Shown here: piece after piece, positions 17,831 through 26,755 of the stretch
How the letters are laid out: each line of letters starts with the position of its first letter
Numbering within the stretch: the stretch's first letter is position 1
Position numbers and translations under genes: made by a program
The notes under the pieces: generated by a model
What the model was told of the DNA's origin: nothing
Databases searched by the model: none
Seen by the model: only the letters and a program-made list of their open reading frames with translations
Assembly (NCBI RefSeq): GCF_900631955.1
Contig: NZ_UZWD01000038.1
Coordinates: 186,001 to 250,000 of the forward strand
Source: Devosia equisanguinis
Lineage (GTDB): Bacteria; Pseudomonadota; Alphaproteobacteria; Rhizobiales; Devosiaceae
DNA: 64,000 nucleotides
Direction of reading: 5' to 3'

Positions 17831-18478
17831 ATGGCTCCAGCACGGCATCTCGTCCTCGGCATGCTGCTGACCGGCGCGGCGGGATTCATAGATGCAGTCG
17901 GCTTTATCGAATTGGGCGGCTATTTCGTCTCATTCATGAGCGGCAATACCACCCAAGGCGGCGCCGCGCTCGTGGCAGGCGCCTACCCAGTCTTCGGCAT
18001 GACCATGGCCCTGGTGGCTCTATTCTTCATCGGCTCAGTGATCGGTGCGGCGCTGGCTTTTTCAAATGTTCGGTGGGGCCCTGCGGCGGTGAGCGGCGCC
18101 GTGTTTGTTGGGGTCTGCCTTACGACAGCCTTGGTGTTGGCCGGCGTGCCGTCCGCCATCGCCATGCTGGTCCTCGCGGCCTCGGCCGGCGCGCAAAATG
18201 CCATCCTGCCGATGCGAAGCACAGTGCGACTCGGCGCTACTTTCGTTACCGGCACGCTCTATACTGCAGGCCAGGAGCTGGCCCTCGCCCTGCAAGGCAA
18301 GGTACCTCCGCTGCGCTGGCTGCAGCATCTGGGTATCTGGTTCGGGCTTCTCGGCGGCGCTACCGCCGGCGCCCTCGCCTACCGCTGGGCTGGCATTCAC
18401 GCGCTTTACATCCCTATCGCCGTATACGGTGCCTTCACTATGGGCCATCTTCTGGCCGGCAGCCGAGAGGCCGGGTGA
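17831..18478 (+). CDS. DUF1275 (YoaK) family membrane protein
   Basis: A 215-residue integral membrane protein with about six helices. The start LTGAAGFIDAVGFIELGGYFVSFMSGNTTQ is the DUF1275/YoaK signature, a family with no settled function, sometimes suspected to be a transporter. ATG 17831 is chosen over TTG 17825. It is followed by a separate promoter region for the flavoprotein-like gene at 18571. Confidence 0.88.
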   Translation: MAPARHLVLGMLLTGAAGFIDAVGFIELGGYFVSFMSGNTTQGGAALVAGAYPVFGMTMALVALFFIGSVIGAALAFSNVRWGPAAVSGAVFVGVCLTTALVLAGVPSAIAMLVLAASAGAQNAILPMRSTVRLGATFVTGTLYTAGQELALALQGKVPPLRWLQHLGIWFGLLGGATAGALAYRWAGIHALYIPIAVYGAFTMGHLLAGSREAG

Positions 18479-18494
18479 GGCAAGGTTCTTGCGC

Positions 18495-18523
18495 TTGACA
18501 AAAATGATGTACGTACCTCATTC
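18495..18523 (+). promoter_or_regulatory. Possible promoter overlapping a palindromic operator
   Basis: A perfect -35 TTGACA (18495-18500) with a weak TCATTC (18518-18523) 17 bases later precedes the PPOX gene by about 50 bases. The spacer is almost entirely the palindrome listed at 18503-18522. Confidence 0.4.
18503..18522. promoter_or_regulatory. Near-perfect 20-bp palindrome, likely repressor operator
   Basis: AATGAtGTAC and GTACcTCATT form a 20-base inverted repeat with one mismatched pair, centred on GTACGTAC. It lies between the -35 and -10 of the putative promoter, where a bound dimeric repressor would block RNA polymerase. The nearest regulator gene is the TetR gene at 20892-21482, which has a different palindrome upstream, so the binding protein is unknown. 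Confidence 0.6.
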
Positions 18524-18570
18524 TGAGATGAACGTGGTAAGGCCACCACATCCGTTTCGAGGAGGACGAT

Positions 18571-19203
18571 ATGGACGCAACTCACCTGATCGAGGACGAG
18601 GAGACGCTGCGTGCACTTTATCCCGCCACGCACGACCTGGCGGTGCAGAAATTTCAGAGTAGCTTGGGCGTACACTCACGCGAATTCATTGCTCGCTCGC
18701 CCTTTGTCTGCATCGGGACACAGGACCTTGCGGGCCGCGCCGATGTCAGTCCGCGCGGCGATCCGCCTGGCTTTGTGCGCATCCTCGATGACAAGACGCT
18801 CGCAATCCCCGACCGCCCAGGCAATAATCGGCTCGACAGCCTGTCCAATATCGTTGCCAACCCCAATGTGGGACTGCTGTTCGTCATTCCCGGTTTCGAC
18901 GATACGCTTCGCGTCAACGGCACTGCCAAACTGACCACCGACCCGACCTTGCTCGAGACAATGGTGGTGAACAATCGCAGGCCGACGCTCGCCATCGTCG
19001 TGGAGGTTCGCGAAGTCTTCATGCATTGCGCCAAGGCATTCCGGCGTTCGCATCTCTGGGACCCTGCGCATCACCAGGACCGCAAAGCCATGCCGTCGCT
19101 GATCAAGATTATCCTGGATGAGACCTCGGTCGCGCCGGGTCCGGAGGAAATGGCCAGGATCGATGCCGGCTTGGAAGAAGACTACAAGCGCACACTTTAC
19201 TGA
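18571..19203 (+). CDS. Pyridoxamine 5'-phosphate oxidase-like flavoprotein (MSMEG_1061-type)
   Basis: A 210-residue split-barrel flavin-binding protein. HSREFIARSPFVCIGTQ, then GRADVSPRGDPPGFVRILDDKTLAIPDRPGNNR, is the pattern of the FMN-dependent PPOX subfamily named after MSMEG_1061. These proteins are presumed oxidoreductases with unknown substrates. CGAGGAGGACGAT is a strong ribosome binding site. The palindrome upstream suggests induction by a small molecule. Confidence 0.88.
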   Translation: MDATHLIEDEETLRALYPATHDLAVQKFQSSLGVHSREFIARSPFVCIGTQDLAGRADVSPRGDPPGFVRILDDKTLAIPDRPGNNRLDSLSNIVANPNVGLLFVIPGFDDTLRVNGTAKLTTDPTLLETMVVNNRRPTLAIVVEVREVFMHCAKAFRRSHLWDPAHHQDRKAMPSLIKIILDETSVAPGPEEMARIDAGLEEDYKRTLY

Positions 19204-19278
19204 CCGGTGCCCACTGCACATGGCCGCTAAACGAAACGGGCGACGAGCCCATAGGCGCCTGCCCGCTAAACCGCTCGT

Positions 19279-19644
19279 TCAGATATTGACCCCGCCAGCG
19301 ATCTCGCGCAGTTCCAGCACCACATCGATCAGACCTGAATCGATATGCAGCTGCAGAAACTCCTGGGCGATCCGCGACGCCGCTTCCACATCAGGCGCCT
19401 CAAAAACCGCGTAGCCGCCAATGACTTCCTTGGCTTCTGCAAAAGGGCCATCGGTTATGACTACCGCGCCAGTCTGCCCACCCAGCCGCCGTCCCTCGCT
19501 CACCGGCTTAAGGCCGCCAGTGGACACCAGCGCGCCTGAGGCCAGGTTCTTCTCCATCCAGGGCCCCATGGCATCCATGAGCTCCTGACTAACATCCTCG
19601 GGCTTGAGGTCGGCCGGCGGAATAATGGACATGAAGTAGCGCAT
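19279..19644 (-). CDS. YCII-related (DGPF domain) protein
   Basis: A 121-residue protein of the YCII/DGPF family: MRYFMSIIPP at the start and GAVVITDGPFAEAKEVIGGYAVFEA, the DGPF motif, in the middle. The fold is ferredoxin-like; function is generally unknown, and the genes often sit beside ECF sigma factors, not seen here. ATG 19644 follows AGGAG at proper distance; the longer upstream frame lacks similarity to the family. Confidence 0.9.
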   Translation of the reverse strand: MRYFMSIIPPADLKPEDVSQELMDAMGPWMEKNLASGALVSTGGLKPVSEGRRLGGQTGAVVITDGPFAEAKEVIGGYAVFEAPDVEAASRIAQEFLQLHIDSGLIDVVLELREIAGGVNI

Positions 19645-19669
19645 CGTCAGTCTCCTGTGTGCCCCGGTA

Positions 19670-20878
19670 TCATGGGCGTTCTGAACCACGACGAGCGAGA
19701 GCGGCGGAATTCGACATTGGCATCAATTTTTGCAAGACCGGTCCGAACCGCTCGCCAATGAGGCGATGCGTTTCAGCGTCGGGATGCAAACGATCTGGCA
19801 GCGGCAGGCGCTCATGGTCGGCTTCGCCGTAAAGATGCCGCCCGTCCAAATAATGAATGTTGGCGTCCTCACCGCTCCGTTGCTCGACAATGGCCGCAAG
19901 CTGCTCGCGAATAACGCTGAGGGTTAGCTTGCCCGAGCGGACCTCCTCGGCCTTGCCAAGGGCGACAAATTTTGTCTCGCCCCTCGCTAGAGCATCAAGG
20001 TCGAACATACCTGGACCGGGCGTGGTTTCGTGGATCGGACAGTAGATCGGCGAAATGACGAGCAGCGGCGTGTCGGGATGGCCATCGCGAATGGTGTCGA
20101 GAAATCCATGCACAGCAGGTCCGAAAGCGCGCAGCCGCATCAGGTCGGCATTGACCACGTTGATGCCGATCTTGACGCTGATGACATCGGCCGGCCTGTC
20201 GCGGATGGCGCGAGCGGTGAACGGGTCGAGCAGAGCATTGCCGCCAAATCCCATATTCATCAGATCGAGGCCAGCGGATGCCGCCGCAATGACGGGCCAG
20301 ATTCCTGTCGGCGAGGTAGCATTGGAGCCGTGGCTGATCGAACTTCCGTGGTGCACCCAAAGCGGCCTGCCCTCTTCCGAAACCGTGTTGAGCGGCGCAT
20401 CCGACCTCAAGACGCCGAGCTCGGTGACCTCGTTGTGCGGTAGCCAGATCTCTACGCGTTTCTCATTACCTGCCAGGCCGTCAAAGCGAAGCGTTTGTAC
20501 TGCCGCCGCTTCGCGAGCCATGGCTCCAGAGGCCATGTCGAAACGCAGGATGGTTGCGTCCTTTGCCGATAACTGGCGTTCAAGTCGGCCATCGACGCAC
20601 AAGTCAAAGACGCCGACCGGCCGAGGAGGAACGCCGACAATCTGACGCCGCGTGGTCATGACGTCGAGCTCGATAGCGGTGGCGACGGTCTGAAACACCA
20701 GCCGAACGGCAGAGGGCTCGGTTTCAACCATAGCCAACTGTGGATCTGAACATTGTGCGCGCGCCTTCGCCGGCAGGCGGTGGGGCAGCACGCCAAAATC
20801 AGTCCGCCCAAGCTCGGCAAAGCCGCGCATCAGAGATGGTGCGATTGCTGTGGTGATCGTTAAGCGGGGGGCTTTCAT
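19670..20878 (-). CDS. SGNH/GDSL-type hydrolase
   Basis: A 402-residue esterase-like protein. An N-terminal beta-sandwich-like region (about 1-170) precedes a C-terminal SGNH hydrolase domain: WVHHGSSISHGS holds the nucleophilic Ser block, GFGGNALLD the Gly/Asn oxyanion elements, and DRLHPDAETH the Asp-x-x-His pair. It resembles bacterial GDSL proteins that act on acylated sugars or small esters. No signal peptide is apparent. The start lies 14 bases after the stop of the upstream TetR gene on the same strand, so the regulator and the hydrolase form one operon. Confidence 0.85.
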   Translation of the reverse strand: MKAPRLTITTAIAPSLMRGFAELGRTDFGVLPHRLPAKARAQCSDPQLAMVETEPSAVRLVFQTVATAIELDVMTTRRQIVGVPPRPVGVFDLCVDGRLERQLSAKDATILRFDMASGAMAREAAAVQTLRFDGLAGNEKRVEIWLPHNEVTELGVLRSDAPLNTVSEEGRPLWVHHGSSISHGSNATSPTGIWPVIAAASAGLDLMNMGFGGNALLDPFTARAIRDRPADVISVKIGINVVNADLMRLRAFGPAVHGFLDTIRDGHPDTPLLVISPIYCPIHETTPGPGMFDLDALARGETKFVALGKAEEVRSGKLTLSVIREQLAAIVEQRSGEDANIHYLDGRHLYGEADHERLPLPDRLHPDAETHRLIGERFGPVLQKLMPMSNSAALARRGSERP

Positions 20879-20891
20879 CTTGCAGGCGCTT

Positions 20892-21482
20892 TCAGCTCTT
20901 GTTTGTTTGGCTCGCCCAGCTCTGCAACAGAGCATCAAGGGCGTCGATGTCGCGGTTCCAGGACAGCTCGACATCCGGGGCGCTGTGGCTGAAGCTCCCG
21001 GCCAGCTCCAGCAGAGAAAAGCCCAAGACGAATGAGCCGATCAACCGCGTGGCGTGGACACGGTCTTCGTCTTCGAGGTTATAGCCCCGCAGCATCGCGT
21101 GGTTGACCCGCGCCAGGCGCGCGCCGCCACTGGCTGCGGCGCTTGCACCATCAAGTGGATAACGAGACGCCTGGAACAGGCCCGGATGCTGGCGCGCGAA
21201 GTCGCGATGGGCATTGGCCAGTCCGAACAAAGCGTCTCTGCCTGCCCGCCCTGCGACCGCTTCTTCCGTCCGGTCAGCCAGACGCTGCAGAGCGAGAAGA
21301 GCGACGCCCTTCTTGAGCTCGTGCACACTTTCCACATGGCCATAGAGACTGGGCAACCGCACGTCGAACAGTCTTGCAATTGCCGCCAGCGTCAGGCTGT
21401 CAAACCCGTCTTCATCGGCAAGCCTGGCCGCCGCTGCGATGATTTTGTCTCGTGTTAGGCCTACCCTGACCACCGCATGCAC
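20892..21482 (-). CDS. TetR family transcriptional regulator
   Basis: A 196-residue repressor-type protein. The HTH is LTRDKIIAAAARLADEDGFDSLTLAAIARLFDVRLPSLYGHVES (about residues 9-52), followed by a C-terminal domain of the WHG/TetR_C_13 kind (LFGLANAHRDFARQHPGLFQAS). The start is GTG 21482. It is cotranscribed with the SGNH hydrolase, and the 13-bp palindrome at 21510-21522 just upstream would allow autoregulation. The ligand is unknown. Confidence 0.92.
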   Translation of the reverse strand: MHAVVRVGLTRDKIIAAAARLADEDGFDSLTLAAIARLFDVRLPSLYGHVESVHELKKGVALLALQRLADRTEEAVAGRAGRDALFGLANAHRDFARQHPGLFQASRYPLDGASAAASGGARLARVNHAMLRGYNLEDEDRVHATRLIGSFVLGFSLLELAGSFSHSAPDVELSWNRDIDALDALLQSWASQTNKS

Positions 21483-21509
21483 CCAAAACGATATGTATTA
21501 GCCTTTTTC

Positions 21510-21522
21510 CTAACAGTGTTAG
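21510..21522. promoter_or_regulatory. Palindromic operator upstream of the tetR gene
   Basis: CTAACA-G-TGTTAG is a perfect 13-base palindrome 28 bases upstream of the TetR start codon. A related half TTAG lies at 21498-21501. Position and shape fit autoregulation by the TetR protein. Confidence 0.55.
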
Positions 21523-21586
21523 TTTTGTTTGGCAAGATGCCGACGGAGTGACATGCCGGGGGTTCAGGCGTGCGGACATCGAATAC

Positions 21587-21613
21587 AAAAAGGCCGGGAT
21601 CGCTCCCGGCCTC
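21587..21613 (-). terminator. Intrinsic terminator of clpA
   Basis: Read on the minus strand, GGCCGGG, a 6-base loop and CCCGGCC form a stem followed by TTTTT, 26 bases after the clpA stop. A second hairpin, ACGCTGC/GCAGCGT (21624-21639), lies between stop and terminator. Confidence 0.88.
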
Positions 21614-21638
21614 TTCATGGTTAACGCTGCTGGCAGCG

Positions 21639-23978
21639 TCAACTCTTGTCTGCCGTTGCCTTTGGCTTCTTCGGCTTAGGCAACGCCTTGGGCTTTGCTG
21701 GACGCGGTGGGGTGGCTACCAGTTCCAGCTTGGCCTCGGAGCCTTCACCGACGACGGCCACGGTGACATTGCCGCCATTGACGAGTTCCCCGAAAAGCAC
21801 CTGATCGGCCAGCGGTTTCTTGACGTATTCCTGGATCACGCGACCTAGCGGGCGTGCACCCATACGTTCGTCATAACCGTGCTCGGCCAGCCAGTCGGCG
21901 GCTTCGGGCGTAAGGTTGATCGTGACCCCGCGTTCGGCCAATTGGCCTTCAAGCTGCAGCACGAATTTCTCAACGACGCGGCGCACCACTTCACGCGGCA
22001 GCGGCGCGAAGGAGATGATCGCGTCGAGGCGGTTGCGGAACTCCGGCGAGAAGGTGCGGTTGATCGCCTCTTCGTCGTCGCCCTTCTCGCGCTTGCGGCC
22101 AAAGCCGATGGGCGAGCGGGCCAGTTCGGATGCACCAACGTTCGACGTCATGATCAGGATGACATTGCGGAAGTCGACCGCCTTGCCATTGTGATCGGTC
22201 AGCTTGCCGTGGTCCATCACCTGGAGCAACACATTGTAGAGGTCCGGATGAGCCTTCTCAATTTCGTCCAGCAGCACCACGCAATGCGGATGCTGGTCGA
22301 CGCCATCGGTGAGCAATCCGCCCTGGTCGAAGCCGACATAGCCCGGGGGCGCACCGATCAGGCGGCTGATCGTATGGCGTTCCATATATTCGGACATATC
22401 GAAGCGCAGGAGCTCGACGCCGAGCGTATCGGCCAGCTGCTTGGCGACTTCCGTCTTGCCGACACCGGTCGGACCGGTAAACAGGTACGAACCGATCGGC
22501 TTCTCCGGCTCGCGCAGGCCGGCACGGGCCAGCTTGATCGCCGAGGACAGTGCCGTGATCGCATCGTCCTGTCCAAACACAACCGTGCGCAGGCTCTGTT
22601 CCAGTCCCGACAGGAGTTCGGCATCGGACTTGGACACCGACTTAGGCGGAATGCGAGCAATCGAGGCGATGGTGGTTTCGATATCCTCCACATCAATCAG
22701 CTTCTTGCGCTGGTCCTCGGGAAGCAGCATCTGGCTGGCGCCGGTCTCGTCGATCACGTCGATGGCCTTGTCGGGCAGCTTGCGATCGGTGATATAGCGC
22801 GCGCTGAGTTCCACGGCGGCCTTGAGAGCCTCGTCCGTGTACTTGATCTTGTGGAACTCTTCGAAATAGGGCCGCAAGCCCTTCACGATCTCGATGGCGT
22901 CCGGGACAGACGGCTCATTGACGTCGATCTTCTGGAAGCGACGAACCAGAGCCCGATCTTTCTCGAAGAACTGACGGTACTCCTTGTAGGTGGTCGAGCC
23001 GATGCAGCGGATCGCCCCGCTGGCCAAGGCTGGCTTGAGCAGGTTCGACGCATCGAGCGCGCCGCCGGAGGTTGCGCCGGCGCCGATCATGGTGTGAATT
23101 TCGTCGATGAAGAGCACCGCATGCGGCATCTTCTCGAGCTCCTTCATCACCTGCTTGAGACGCTCCTCGAAGTCACCGCGATAGCGGGTGCCAGCAAGCA
23201 GCGAGCCCATATCGAGCGAGTAGATCACCGCTTCCTTGAGCACCTCTGGAACATCGCCCTCGACGATCTTGCGGGCCAGACCCTCGGCAATCGCGGTCTT
23301 GCCCACGCCGGCATCACCGACATAGAGCGGATTGTTTTTCGAGCGGCGGCAGAGCACCTGGATGGTGCGGCGCAGTTCGGCATCACGACCGATCAACGGA
23401 TCAACCTTGCCGGCCTTGGCTTTGTCATTGAGGTTGACGCAGAAATCGGCGAGTGCCGAACTCTTCTTACTTTCCGCAGCGCCTTCGGCCGCGCCCTCCC
23501 CGTCCTCGGCGCCGCGCACCTTGCGCTCTTCGCTATGGCCGGACTTGGTGATGCCGTGGGAGATAAAATTGACCGCGTCCAGCCGGCTCATGTCCTGCTG
23601 TTCGAGGAAATAGGCGGCGTGGCTCTCGCGTTCGGCGAAAATAGCGACGAGCACGTTGGCCCCAGTCACCTCTTCGCGGCCGGAGGATTGAACATGGATA
23701 ACGGCGCGCTGAATGACGCGCTGGAACGCCGCCGTGGGACGCGCATCCTGGCCGTTCTGCACGACGAGGCTGTCCAGTTCTTCGTTGATGAAATCTTCGA
23801 GGTCGCTTTTGAGCGCGTCGATATCGACGTCGCAGCCGGTGAGCACGGCGATCGTCTCGCGGTCGTCGGTCAGCGCCAGCAGGAGGTGCTCGAGCGTGGC
23901 GAACTCATGGTTACGCTCCCGAGCCAGGTTCATTGCCTGATGCAGGGCCTTTTCGAGTCCGCGCGAAAATGAGGGCAT
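21639..23978 (-). CDS. clpA: ATP-dependent Clp protease ATP-binding subunit ClpA
   Basis: The 779-residue AAA+ unfoldase feeds substrates to ClpP. The N-domain (first 150 residues, two Clp_N repeats) starts MPSFSRGLEKALHQAMNLA. Two ATPase modules follow with Walker A motifs GDAGVGKTAIAEG and GPTGVGKTEVAKQ and Walker B motifs VLFIDEIH and VVLLDEIEKAHPD. The spacer between the modules is short, as in ClpA rather than ClpB. The C-terminus has a Lys/Pro-rich tail. clpS lies 9 bases upstream on the same strand, the standard pairing with its adaptor. Confidence 0.97.
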   Translation of the reverse strand: MPSFSRGLEKALHQAMNLARERNHEFATLEHLLLALTDDRETIAVLTGCDVDIDALKSDLEDFINEELDSLVVQNGQDARPTAAFQRVIQRAVIHVQSSGREEVTGANVLVAIFAERESHAAYFLEQQDMSRLDAVNFISHGITKSGHSEERKVRGAEDGEGAAEGAAESKKSSALADFCVNLNDKAKAGKVDPLIGRDAELRRTIQVLCRRSKNNPLYVGDAGVGKTAIAEGLARKIVEGDVPEVLKEAVIYSLDMGSLLAGTRYRGDFEERLKQVMKELEKMPHAVLFIDEIHTMIGAGATSGGALDASNLLKPALASGAIRCIGSTTYKEYRQFFEKDRALVRRFQKIDVNEPSVPDAIEIVKGLRPYFEEFHKIKYTDEALKAAVELSARYITDRKLPDKAIDVIDETGASQMLLPEDQRKKLIDVEDIETTIASIARIPPKSVSKSDAELLSGLEQSLRTVVFGQDDAITALSSAIKLARAGLREPEKPIGSYLFTGPTGVGKTEVAKQLADTLGVELLRFDMSEYMERHTISRLIGAPPGYVGFDQGGLLTDGVDQHPHCVVLLDEIEKAHPDLYNVLLQVMDHGKLTDHNGKAVDFRNVILIMTSNVGASELARSPIGFGRKREKGDDEEAINRTFSPEFRNRLDAIISFAPLPREVVRRVVEKFVLQLEGQLAERGVTINLTPEAADWLAEHGYDERMGARPLGRVIQEYVKKPLADQVLFGELVNGGNVTVAVVGEGSEAKLELVATPPRPAKPKALPKPKKPKATADKS

Positions 23979-23987
23979 ATGATGTTC

Positions 23988-24407
23988 CTACTGTTTTTCC
24001 ATCACGCATTGCAGCGGATGCTGGTTCTTGCGTGCCGTATCCATGACGCGGGTCACCTTGGTTTCGGCGACTTCGTAAGGATATACGCCGCACTCACCCA
24101 CCCCCTTCTGGTGAACGTGCAGCATGATGCGCATGGCGTCTTCGCGCGACTTGTTGAAGACGTCCTGCAGCACCAGAACGACGAATTCCATCGGCGTGTA
24201 GTCGTCGTTGAGCAGCAGAACCCGGTACAGGTTCGGCCGCTTGGTTTTGGGACGCGTCTTGGTCGCCGTCCCGGTTTCAAAACCTGCATCGTTGCCGCCG
24301 CCTTTCCCATCGTCCTTGTCCGCAGGTCCGCTGACCAAGGCAAAGCCCTGGCGCTGCTGGAATGCGGCGGATTTGGACGGGATGGGCTCAAGAGAAATCA
24401 TGGTCAT
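23988..24407 (-). CDS. clpS: ATP-dependent Clp protease adaptor ClpS
   Basis: ClpS brings N-degron substrates to ClpA. The core [23 protein letters not shown], then [22 protein letters not shown], is diagnostic; the Asn-Asp pair and His line the N-degron pocket. The N-terminal extension is long and low-complexity (about 50 residues, Gly/Lys/Thr-rich). The start is ATG 24407 or 24401 (MTMISLEP); neither has a strong ribosome binding site, and the upstream open frame is discarded. It diverges from the carboxypeptidase gene. Confidence 0.95.
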   Translation of the reverse strand: MTMISLEPIPSKSAAFQQRQGFALVSGPADKDDGKGGGNDAGFETGTATKTRPKTKRPNLYRVLLLNDDYTPMEFVVLVLQDVFNKSREDAMRIMLHVHQKGVGECGVYPYEVAETKVTRVMDTARKNQHPLQCVMEKQ

Positions 24408-24732
24408 TGGGGTCGACTGTCGCCAGAGGAAACGAAGCAGCTGGTTAGGTGCATTATGTAAGCAAAAATGGCGCGGTGTTAAGGGCCATGCCATCCCGAT
24501 TATTTGACCGCGCCGCGGAGGTTCGGTCAGGCCGGGATTGAAGAGGCATCGCATTGCCTCGTGGCCATTTGGAGACTCAGCACCAAAAATCGATTGCATT
24601 TTACGGAATGGTAACGGCGCAGGCCATATTGTCGAAAAGGATGATGTTGCGGGGTTTGGGGACCACTCGGAACATCGATTGTTGTGTTGCGTACGGGCAT
24701 GAGGCCGCCCGATTGAGTAATTGGAGTACCGG

Positions 24733-26316
24733 GTGATTTTCCTGGCGAAGACCCCCTGGCGCGTCGTGTTTTTCCGCGCCCTTGCAGCACTTTTTCTGTC
24801 GCTTGCCGTCAGCCTGCACGCTGCAGCACCGGCGCACGCGATTGAAAACCTCCGCAAATATGCCGGCATCGTCGTGGACGCCAAGTCCGGACAGGTTCTC
24901 TACGAGGAAGCCGCCGACTCCAAGCGTTACCCCGCCTCCGTGGCCAAGGTGATGACGCTCTACATCCTGTTCCAGGAGTTGAACGCCGGAAATCTCTCGC
25001 TCAACACCAAGATGACCGTGTCCCGTCACGCCGCCTCGGCGGTTCCGACCAAGCTGGGCCTGCGGGCCGGTGCCACCATCTCGGTTGAGGACGCTATCAA
25101 GGCTCTGGTGACCCTCTCGGCCAACGACATTGCCAGGGTCATTGCAGAAAATATTTCTGGCTCGGAAACAAAGTTCGCCGAGCGCATGACCGCTACGGCC
25201 CGCGCCATGGGCATGCGCAACACCACCTATCGCAACGCTTCTGGCCTGCCCGATGGCGGTCAGCTGACCACGGTGCGCGACCAGGCTATCCTGGGCATCG
25301 CCGTCTACCAGCATTTCCCGCAATATTACGAGTATTTCCAGACCACTGCCTTCCGCTTCGGCGGGAAAACCTATGGCAACCATAACCGCGTGCTCGGCTA
25401 TATGGGTGCCGTCGACGGCATCAAGACCGGCTACATCAATGCTGCCGGTTCCAACCTGTTGACCGCCGCACGCAAAGATAACCGCCACATCGTCATCGTC
25501 GCCTTTGGCTTCAATTCGGCCGGCGCGCGTGATGAAAAGGTGCGTCAGCTTGTGGCCAACTACCTGCCCAAGGGTCGCCGCGGCGATTATCAGCGCACCG
25601 CGCTGGTGCCGCTGCCGGGCCGCCAGGGCAACAATAATGTGCAGGTTGCCGTCGCTCAGCCGACGCAGCCGGTGTTCGTCACCCCCATGCCGATGCCGGC
25701 CTTCCGCTTCGCCGCGCTTGTGGCTGCCAATGGTGCGCAGCCGCAGAGCCAGCCGATGCAGGCACAGCCCGTTGCCGTGGCCAGCACTGCACCCATGCCG
25801 CTGCCGCCCCCGACCGCACAGACATTGCAGCCCGCCGTGCAGGCTGCCGCCGTCCTTGCTGCTCCCACCCAGGCGCCGCAGCCTGCCTATCCCAGCCAGG
25901 ACGTGATCGGTGCATGGCTCAGCGAAACCTATAATCTAGGCGCTCCACCGGCCGCCCTCGGCCAGACTCCGGCATCCGCGCCGCTGTTGCCCCCGGGCAG
26001 CGTTCAGGCCAATGACAACCAGCCGATCGACCTGATGACTTCGGGATCGGTGGCTCAGGCGACGCCTGATGTCGGTGGCTGGATCGTGCAGATCGGCGCC
26101 GGCCCCTCCGAGGACAGCGCTCGCGCCATGCTTTCGGATGCGGCCCGCAAGGTGAATGGCCTTGGTGACTTCCGCTCCTATGTCGAACGCTTCGAGAAGA
26201 ACGGTCAGACGTTCTATCGTGCCCGCTTCATCGGTTTCGGCAATCGCGACGACGCCACGACCATGTGCAACCGTCTCAAGGATCAGAGCCTGGCGTGTCT
26301 CGCCATGCAGGGCTAA
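24733..26316 (+). CDS. D-alanyl-D-alanine carboxypeptidase with C-terminal SPOR domain
   Basis: A 527-residue penicillin-binding protein of the S11 family that trims the terminal D-Ala of peptidoglycan stem peptides. A signal peptide (to APAHA) precedes the catalytic domain with the three motifs SVAK (Ser nucleophile), SAND and KTG. A Pro/Gln/Ala-rich linker of about 130 residues follows, then a SPOR domain ([10 protein letters not shown]...) that binds denuded glycan at the septum. GTG 24733 lies 7 bases after GGAG and is preferred over TTG 24721. It stands between clpS and a small orphan gene. A division role is inferred from the SPOR domain. Confidence 0.94.
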   Translation: MIFLAKTPWRVVFFRALAALFLSLAVSLHAAAPAHAIENLRKYAGIVVDAKSGQVLYEEAADSKRYPASVAKVMTLYILFQELNAGNLSLNTKMTVSRHAASAVPTKLGLRAGATISVEDAIKALVTLSANDIARVIAENISGSETKFAERMTATARAMGMRNTTYRNASGLPDGGQLTTVRDQAILGIAVYQHFPQYYEYFQTTAFRFGGKTYGNHNRVLGYMGAVDGIKTGYINAAGSNLLTAARKDNRHIVIVAFGFNSAGARDEKVRQLVANYLPKGRRGDYQRTALVPLPGRQGNNNVQVAVAQPTQPVFVTPMPMPAFRFAALVAANGAQPQSQPMQAQPVAVASTAPMPLPPPTAQTLQPAVQAAAVLAAPTQAPQPAYPSQDVIGAWLSETYNLGAPPAALGQTPASAPLLPPGSVQANDNQPIDLMTSGSVAQATPDVGGWIVQIGAGPSEDSARAMLSDAARKVNGLGDFRSYVERFEKNGQTFYRARFIGFGNRDDATTMCNRLKDQSLACLAMQG

Positions 26317-26412
26317 CGGCTGGAAACAGCCGCAAAAAGAATAGGTACAGCGCGAACAAGCGCCGGCCGGTGAACGGGGAAACAGCTTGGTGCTTGTGTT
26401 TGGAGTAGCCCC

Positions 26413-26685
26413 ATGAGTGAACGGAACGCCCTCATCGAACTGGCCGGTTTCATCGGCCGCTCTCCCCTGGCCTCGCCCGATATGCGCGTACGCAATCGGG
26501 TGCTGGCCGGTCTTAGCGACAGCATAATGCCCCGTCAGCGCCGTTCGGTCGGCGACCTGCTGGCGGTGGTGATGGCGCTGTCTGCCCGGACCCGCCGCAT
26601 GGCACAGGATCCGGTCCATGTCGAAGTCGATGTCTTCGCCCCCGGTGGCAAACGCGCCGTTCGGCTGACGCTGGGCGATAACTGA
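26413..26685 (+). CDS. Small cytoplasmic protein of unknown function
   Basis: I do not recognise the 90-residue product. It is basic in the middle (RQRRSVGDLL, ARTRRMAQD) and has no membrane segment or signal peptide. The second half, VHVEVDVFAPGGKRAVRLTLGDN, looks like beta strands. GGAG sits 9 bases before the ATG and a very strong terminator follows 27 bases after the stop, which argues that it is a real gene. It follows the carboxypeptidase gene by 96 bases. Confidence 0.65.
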   Translation: MSERNALIELAGFIGRSPLASPDMRVRNRVLAGLSDSIMPRQRRSVGDLLAVVMALSARTRRMAQDPVHVEVDVFAPGGKRAVRLTLGDN

Positions 26686-26711
26686 CAGAACCGACAGATT
26701 GGCCTTTGAGC

Positions 26712-26746
26712 GACCGGCGACACCAACATGTCGCCGGTCTTTTCGT
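26712..26746 (+). terminator. Strong intrinsic terminator after the small orphan gene
   Basis: GACCGGCGACA, loop CCAACA and TGTCGCCGGTC form a perfect 11-bp stem followed by TTTTCGTTT. Confidence 0.9.
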
Positions 26747-26755
26747 TTGCGGCGC

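Noticed and set aside
21879-23972. Long plus-strand open frame opposite clpA (about 700 codons)
   Set aside because: Shadow of clpA caused by GC-rich third positions; no recognisable domain or ribosome binding site.
24408-24884. N-terminal extension of clpS by about 160 codons
   Set aside because: It runs antisense through the carboxypeptidase start; ClpS proteins are about 100-140 residues and begin near 24407.
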